Source: an uncultured Sutterella sp.
GTDB lineage: Bacteria; Pseudomonadota; Gammaproteobacteria; Burkholderiales; Burkholderiaceae_F
NCBI GenBank assembly: GCA_900770335.1
Contig: CAAGKD010000106.1
Location: 1 to 29,210 of the forward strand
Length of the DNA: 29,210 nt
Direction: 5' to 3'
Translations under genes and position numbers: made by a program
The notes under the pieces: model-generated
Told to the model about the DNA's origin: nothing
Database searches by the model: none
What the model saw: the letters and a program-made list of their open reading frames with translations, nothing else
In this document: piece after piece, positions 26,907 to 29,210 of the stretch
How the letters are laid out: every line of letters starts with the position of its first letter
How positions within the stretch are numbered: the stretch's first letter is position 1

Positions 26907-26913
26907 ATCGGGC

Positions 26914-26950
26914 CTCCGCCGGACCGGCCGTTCAGGCCGGCGAGGCGGAG
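26914..26950 (+). promoter_or_regulatory. Hairpin in the pyrF leader
   Basis: CTCCGCC (26914-26920) pairs with GGCGGAG (26944-26950), and CCGGCC (26924-26929) pairs with GGCCGG (26935-26940) around a GTTCA loop, with a 3/3 internal loop between. It ends just before the first in-frame ATG (26954) and hides that ATG's GGAG. The second AGGAG site (26963-26967) stays free. Confidence 0.55.
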
Positions 26951-26977
26951 CGAATGAGACACAGGAGACGGATGCAG

Positions 26978-27796
26978 ATGAAATTCACCGAGATGCTTCA
27001 GGCGCGCTGGCGCAACCAGAACACGCTTCTTTGCGTGGGGCTCGACCCCAACCGCTCGCGCCTGCCCGAGGAGCTCGCCTCGGACCCCGACGCCATCTAC
27101 ACGTTCTGCTGCGGCATCGTTGACGCCACGGCCGACCTCGTCTGCGCCTTCAAGCCGCAGATCGCCTACTTCGCCTCCGAGGGAGCCGAGGAGACGCTTC
27201 TGCGCATCATCCGCTACATCCACGCCAACCATCCCGGCATCCCCGTGATCCTCGACGCCAAGCGCGGCGACATCGGCTCGACCTGCGAGCACTACGCCTG
27301 CGAGGCCTTCGAGCGGTTCGAAGCGGACTGCGTCACGCTCTCGCCCTACATGGGCGAGGACACGATCGCCCCGTACCTCAAGTATGAGGAGAAGGGCGCC
27401 TTCATCCTCTGCCGCACCTCGAACAGGAGCGGCGACGAGCTGCAGATGCTCGACGTCGGCGGCGAGCGTCTCTTCGAGCGCGTTGCGCGCCTCGTCTCCG
27501 AGAAGTGGAACCGCACGGGCGAGCTCGGCCTCGTCGTCGGCGCAACCTACCCTGACGAGCTTGCGGCCGTCCGCCGCGTCGCGCCGGACATTCCGCTTCT
27601 CGTCCCGGGCGTCGGCGCGCAGGGCGGCGACATCAACGCCGCCGTGAAGGCGGGCATGGACACGAGTGGCGCGGGCATGGTCATCAACTCCGGCCGCGCG
27701 ATTCTCTACGCGAGCAAGGGCTCCGACTGGAAGAAGACCGCCCGCGCGGCCGCCGTCGCCACGCGCGACGCGATCAACGCCGCTCGCGGCTGCTGA
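26978..27796 (+). CDS. pyrF: Orotidine 5'-phosphate decarboxylase (PyrF, type 2)
   Basis: PyrF removes CO2 from OMP to make UMP, the last step of de novo pyrimidine synthesis. The roughly 272-residue protein is the longer type 2 form, with LLCVGLDPNRSRLP near the N-terminus, the catalytic LDAKRGDIGST block, VTLSPYMGEDTI, LVVGATYP and LVPGVGAQGGD. Three in-frame ATGs compete (26954, 26972, 26978). I chose 26978 because MKFTEMLQARW fits the usual family start. The AGGAG site at 26963-26967 is four bases from 26972 and ten from 26978, so 26972 is equally possible. No other pyr gene is adjacent. Confidence 0.93.
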   Translation: MKFTEMLQARWRNQNTLLCVGLDPNRSRLPEELASDPDAIYTFCCGIVDATADLVCAFKPQIAYFASEGAEETLLRIIRYIHANHPGIPVILDAKRGDIGSTCEHYACEAFERFEADCVTLSPYMGEDTIAPYLKYEEKGAFILCRTSNRSGDELQMLDVGGERLFERVARLVSEKWNRTGELGLVVGATYPDELAAVRRVAPDIPLLVPGVGAQGGDINAAVKAGMDTSGAGMVINSGRAILYASKGSDWKKTARAAAVATRDAINAARGC

Positions 27797-27857
27797 CGAA
27801 CGCTCCGCCTCGCATCCGCAGAAGGCGCGCCCGGAGGGCGCGCGGCGCCAAAATTTT

Positions 27858-27891
27858 CAAGGCCGTCCGGCGTTCGCGCCGGGCGGCCTTG
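27858..27891 (+). terminator. Terminator-like hairpin after pyrF
   Basis: A 15-position stem with a UUCG loop (27858-27872 with 27877-27891, one G-T pair) lies 61 bases after pyrF and is followed by CCGCTTCTTC. The remaining gap to 28068 shows no gene or clear promoter. Confidence 0.65.
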
Positions 27892-28068
27892 CCGCTTCTT
27901 CGCGCCGCCTGACGCACCCGCGGCCCGCGCTGATCGGTTCCGGCAAGGATCCGCGTCGTTCGCGCCGCCGCTCCTGCGTTCGCTTTTCCGAGAATGACCG
28001 CAACGCGGCGTCCGAAGCGCTCTGACCGGACGCCGCCCCCCGGATCACGTCAGAAGAAGGAGTTCGTC

Positions 28069-28845
28069 ATGTCCGTTCAGCTTTCCCGCAGACAGGTTCT
28101 TTCCGGCGGCGCCGCCGCCGTGGTTCCGTCCGTCCAAGCGGCCTCCCGGCCCGAAGCCGGTCAGGACCCGGACCTCGCGTCGATCCTCGCGCGCATGACG
28201 AACCTTCACGACCGCGCCCTGTCGCTCCCCCTGCGCTCGCGCCACCTCGCCCTCCTCGCGGCGCTCGTCGCCGCGGACGCCGGCGAGGAGTCCGTCGCGC
28301 CTGCGGTCTCGTCGGCGCTCGACGACGGCGTCGCACCCGTCGCGATCCGCGAGGCGATCCTGCAGTGCGCCCCCTACGCTGGCATGGCCCGGGCCGCAAC
28401 GGTGATGCGGGCGGCGCTGCCCGCGCTCGCCTCCCGCGGCGTTGCGCTTCCCGTCCAAAGCGAGACGACGGTCACGGACGAAACCCGCTTCACCAAGGGG
28501 CTCGAGGTCCAGACGGCGATCTTCGGCAACGCGATCCGAAAGATGCATGAGAGCGCACCCGAAGGACAACGGCGGCTTCTGATTGACGACCTCTCGGGCT
28601 GGTGCTTCGGCGACTTCTACACGCGCGGCGGCCTCACGGTCGCGGAGCGCGAGCTCGTGACCTTCGTCACGATCGCGGCGCTCGGCGGATGCGAGCCGCA
28701 GCTGCGCGCGCACGCCTCGGCGAATCTCTCCGAGGGCGCCACGAAGCAGAACCTCATCGACGCGCTTGAGTCGGCGCTGCCGCACATGGGCTACCCGAGG
28801 ACGCTCAACGCGCTTGGCGTCGTCAACGCAGTCACGGGAAAGTGA
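28069..28845 (+). CDS. Carboxymuconolactone decarboxylase-family protein with Tat-type signal
   Basis: This 258-residue protein has two tandem alpha-helical CMD (AhpD-like fold) segments, about 45-125 and 165-255. The second carries the family pattern ERELVTFVTIAALGG, CEPQLRAHASANLSEGAT and MGYPRTLNALGVVN. The AhpD CxxC is not present; one Cys five residues before a His (CEPQLRAH) is seen. The N-terminus SRRQVLSGGAAAV (Arg7-Arg8) looks like a short Tat signal, so it may act in the periplasm. ATG follows AAGGAG by six bases. The family includes decarboxylases and peroxidase-linked proteins, and the substrate cannot be told from this sequence. Confidence 0.8.
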   Translation: MSVQLSRRQVLSGGAAAVVPSVQAASRPEAGQDPDLASILARMTNLHDRALSLPLRSRHLALLAALVAADAGEESVAPAVSSALDDGVAPVAIREAILQCAPYAGMARAATVMRAALPALASRGVALPVQSETTVTDETRFTKGLEVQTAIFGNAIRKMHESAPEGQRRLLIDDLSGWCFGDFYTRGGLTVAERELVTFVTIAALGGCEPQLRAHASANLSEGATKQNLIDALESALPHMGYPRTLNALGVVNAVTGK

Positions 28846-28965
28846 CGCGCCTCCATCTGCCTGCGCGCGATTGCCTTCGCACGCATCGCCTGATCTTTCC
28901 TTTAGTAACTTCACTATAGGTGCAAAACACGTGATGGTATAAACCCTGCCATCGCATGGCGGCCC

Positions 28966-29002
28966 CAAGAAAAACGGCGCTGAGGACTCATCCCCAACGC
29001 CG
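28966..29002 (-). terminator. Rho-independent terminator for the minus-strand gene at the right edge
   Basis: Read on the minus strand, an 11- to 12-pair stem (29002-28991 with 28986-28975, two G-T pairs) with a four-base loop is followed by TTTTTCTTG. It lies 25 bases after the short open frame ending at 29027. Confidence 0.8.
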
Positions 29003-29026
29003 CTTCCATAAGGAGGGGCAGCCCGG

Positions 29027-29143
29027 TTAGGCCATCTGCTGCGCGGCCTGCTTCGCCAATTCTGCCTGCAGCCTGGCCTCCGCTTCCTTCCGAGCCTTGC
29101 AGACATCAGATGGCGAACCGGCCGGAGTTGAGCCTGCGCGTGA
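29027..29143 (-). pseudogene. Short open tail in another frame after the TnpB-like end
   Basis: A second minus-strand frame is open from 29143 to a TAA at 29027 and encodes a charged, Ala/Glu/Gln/Lys-rich stretch (KARKEAEARLQAELAKQAAQ) that looks like a coiled coil. It has no start codon of its own and overlaps the TnpB-like frame for 38 bases. A terminator follows closely, so this may be the original C-terminus of the upstream gene, now split off by a frameshift. Confidence 0.35.
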
Positions 29144-29210
29144 TCACGCATCCTCCGAGCTCGTCCCAGAAGATGATCCTGCAGATCTTGCGCGCCTTCG
29201 AGATGAAGAC
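29106..29210 (-). CDS. tnpB: C-terminal end of an IS66 TnpB-like accessory protein (partial)
   Basis: The last 34 codons of a minus-strand gene enter from the right edge and stop at 29106. The residues RKICRIIFWDELGG and ITRRLNSGRFA resemble the C-terminal block of IS66 TnpB (Orf2), where a basic stretch precedes a YWD/FWD motif and KRLExGRF. The rest is outside the window. No TnpC transposase follows, only a short open frame and a terminator, so the element is probably a remnant or a rearranged copy. The base composition here is more AT-rich than in the core genes. Confidence 0.5.
   Translation of the reverse strand, partial: VFISKARKICRIIFWDELGGCVITRRLNSGRFAI

Noticed and set aside
27857..28048. 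Short open frames in the gap between pyrF and the CMD-family gene
   Set aside because: They are Arg/Ser/Pro rich, have no convincing ribosome binding site and overlap the terminator hairpin.

Overview
The window is GC-rich chromosomal DNA from a proteobacterium. The complete dcw cell-wall and division cluster, the beta-proteobacterial style of MurF (EAGMNHRGE and NAQREHQ motifs), a sigma32-type promoter instead of a CIRCE element before groESL, PagP and several Tat-type signal peptides point to the Burkholderiales. My best guess is the Sutterellaceae, but that is an inference from gene content and composition, not a database result.

Region 1 (1-14645, minus strand) is one long dcw operon read right to left: mraZ, rsmH, ftsL, ftsI, murE, murF, mraY, murD, ftsW, murG, murC, ddlB and the first 58 codons of a gene in the ftsQ position. 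It supplies the cytoplasmic Mur ligases, lipid I and lipid II synthesis, the septal synthase pair FtsW/FtsI and D-Ala-D-Ala ligase. Several junctions are stop/start overlaps (ATGA, GTGA, TTGA), and many genes start with GTG or TTG. Three GTGGG repeats exactly 10 bp apart, upstream of mraZ, form the expected MraZ autoregulatory box.

Region 2 (14646-16818) holds a structured 375-base gap, a DcuC-family transporter (minus) and the RNase P RNA gene (minus), which has a clear promoter and looks unusually small in its specificity domain.

Region 3 (16819-22106, plus strand) carries a PagP-type lipid A palmitoyltransferase with an extra C-terminal domain resembling a second beta-barrel, then hemL, then a DsbD/ScsB-type thiol-disulfide reductase. 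A long hairpin closes this region, where dsbD and dacB converge.

Region 4 (22107-26119) has dacB (PBP4, minus), divergent from groES-groEL. A heat-shock promoter drives groESL and a strong intrinsic terminator ends it.

Region 5 (26120-29210) has a Tat-exported DsbG-like thioredoxin-fold protein (minus), pyrF (plus) with a hairpin leader, and a Tat-type carboxymuconolactone decarboxylase-family protein (plus). At the right edge, on the minus strand, is the tail of an IS66 TnpB-like gene, followed by an intrinsic terminator. No tRNA genes, CRISPR arrays or complete mobile elements were seen. Most of the window is ordinary core genome. The most unusual items are the PagP fusion and the shortened RNase P RNA.
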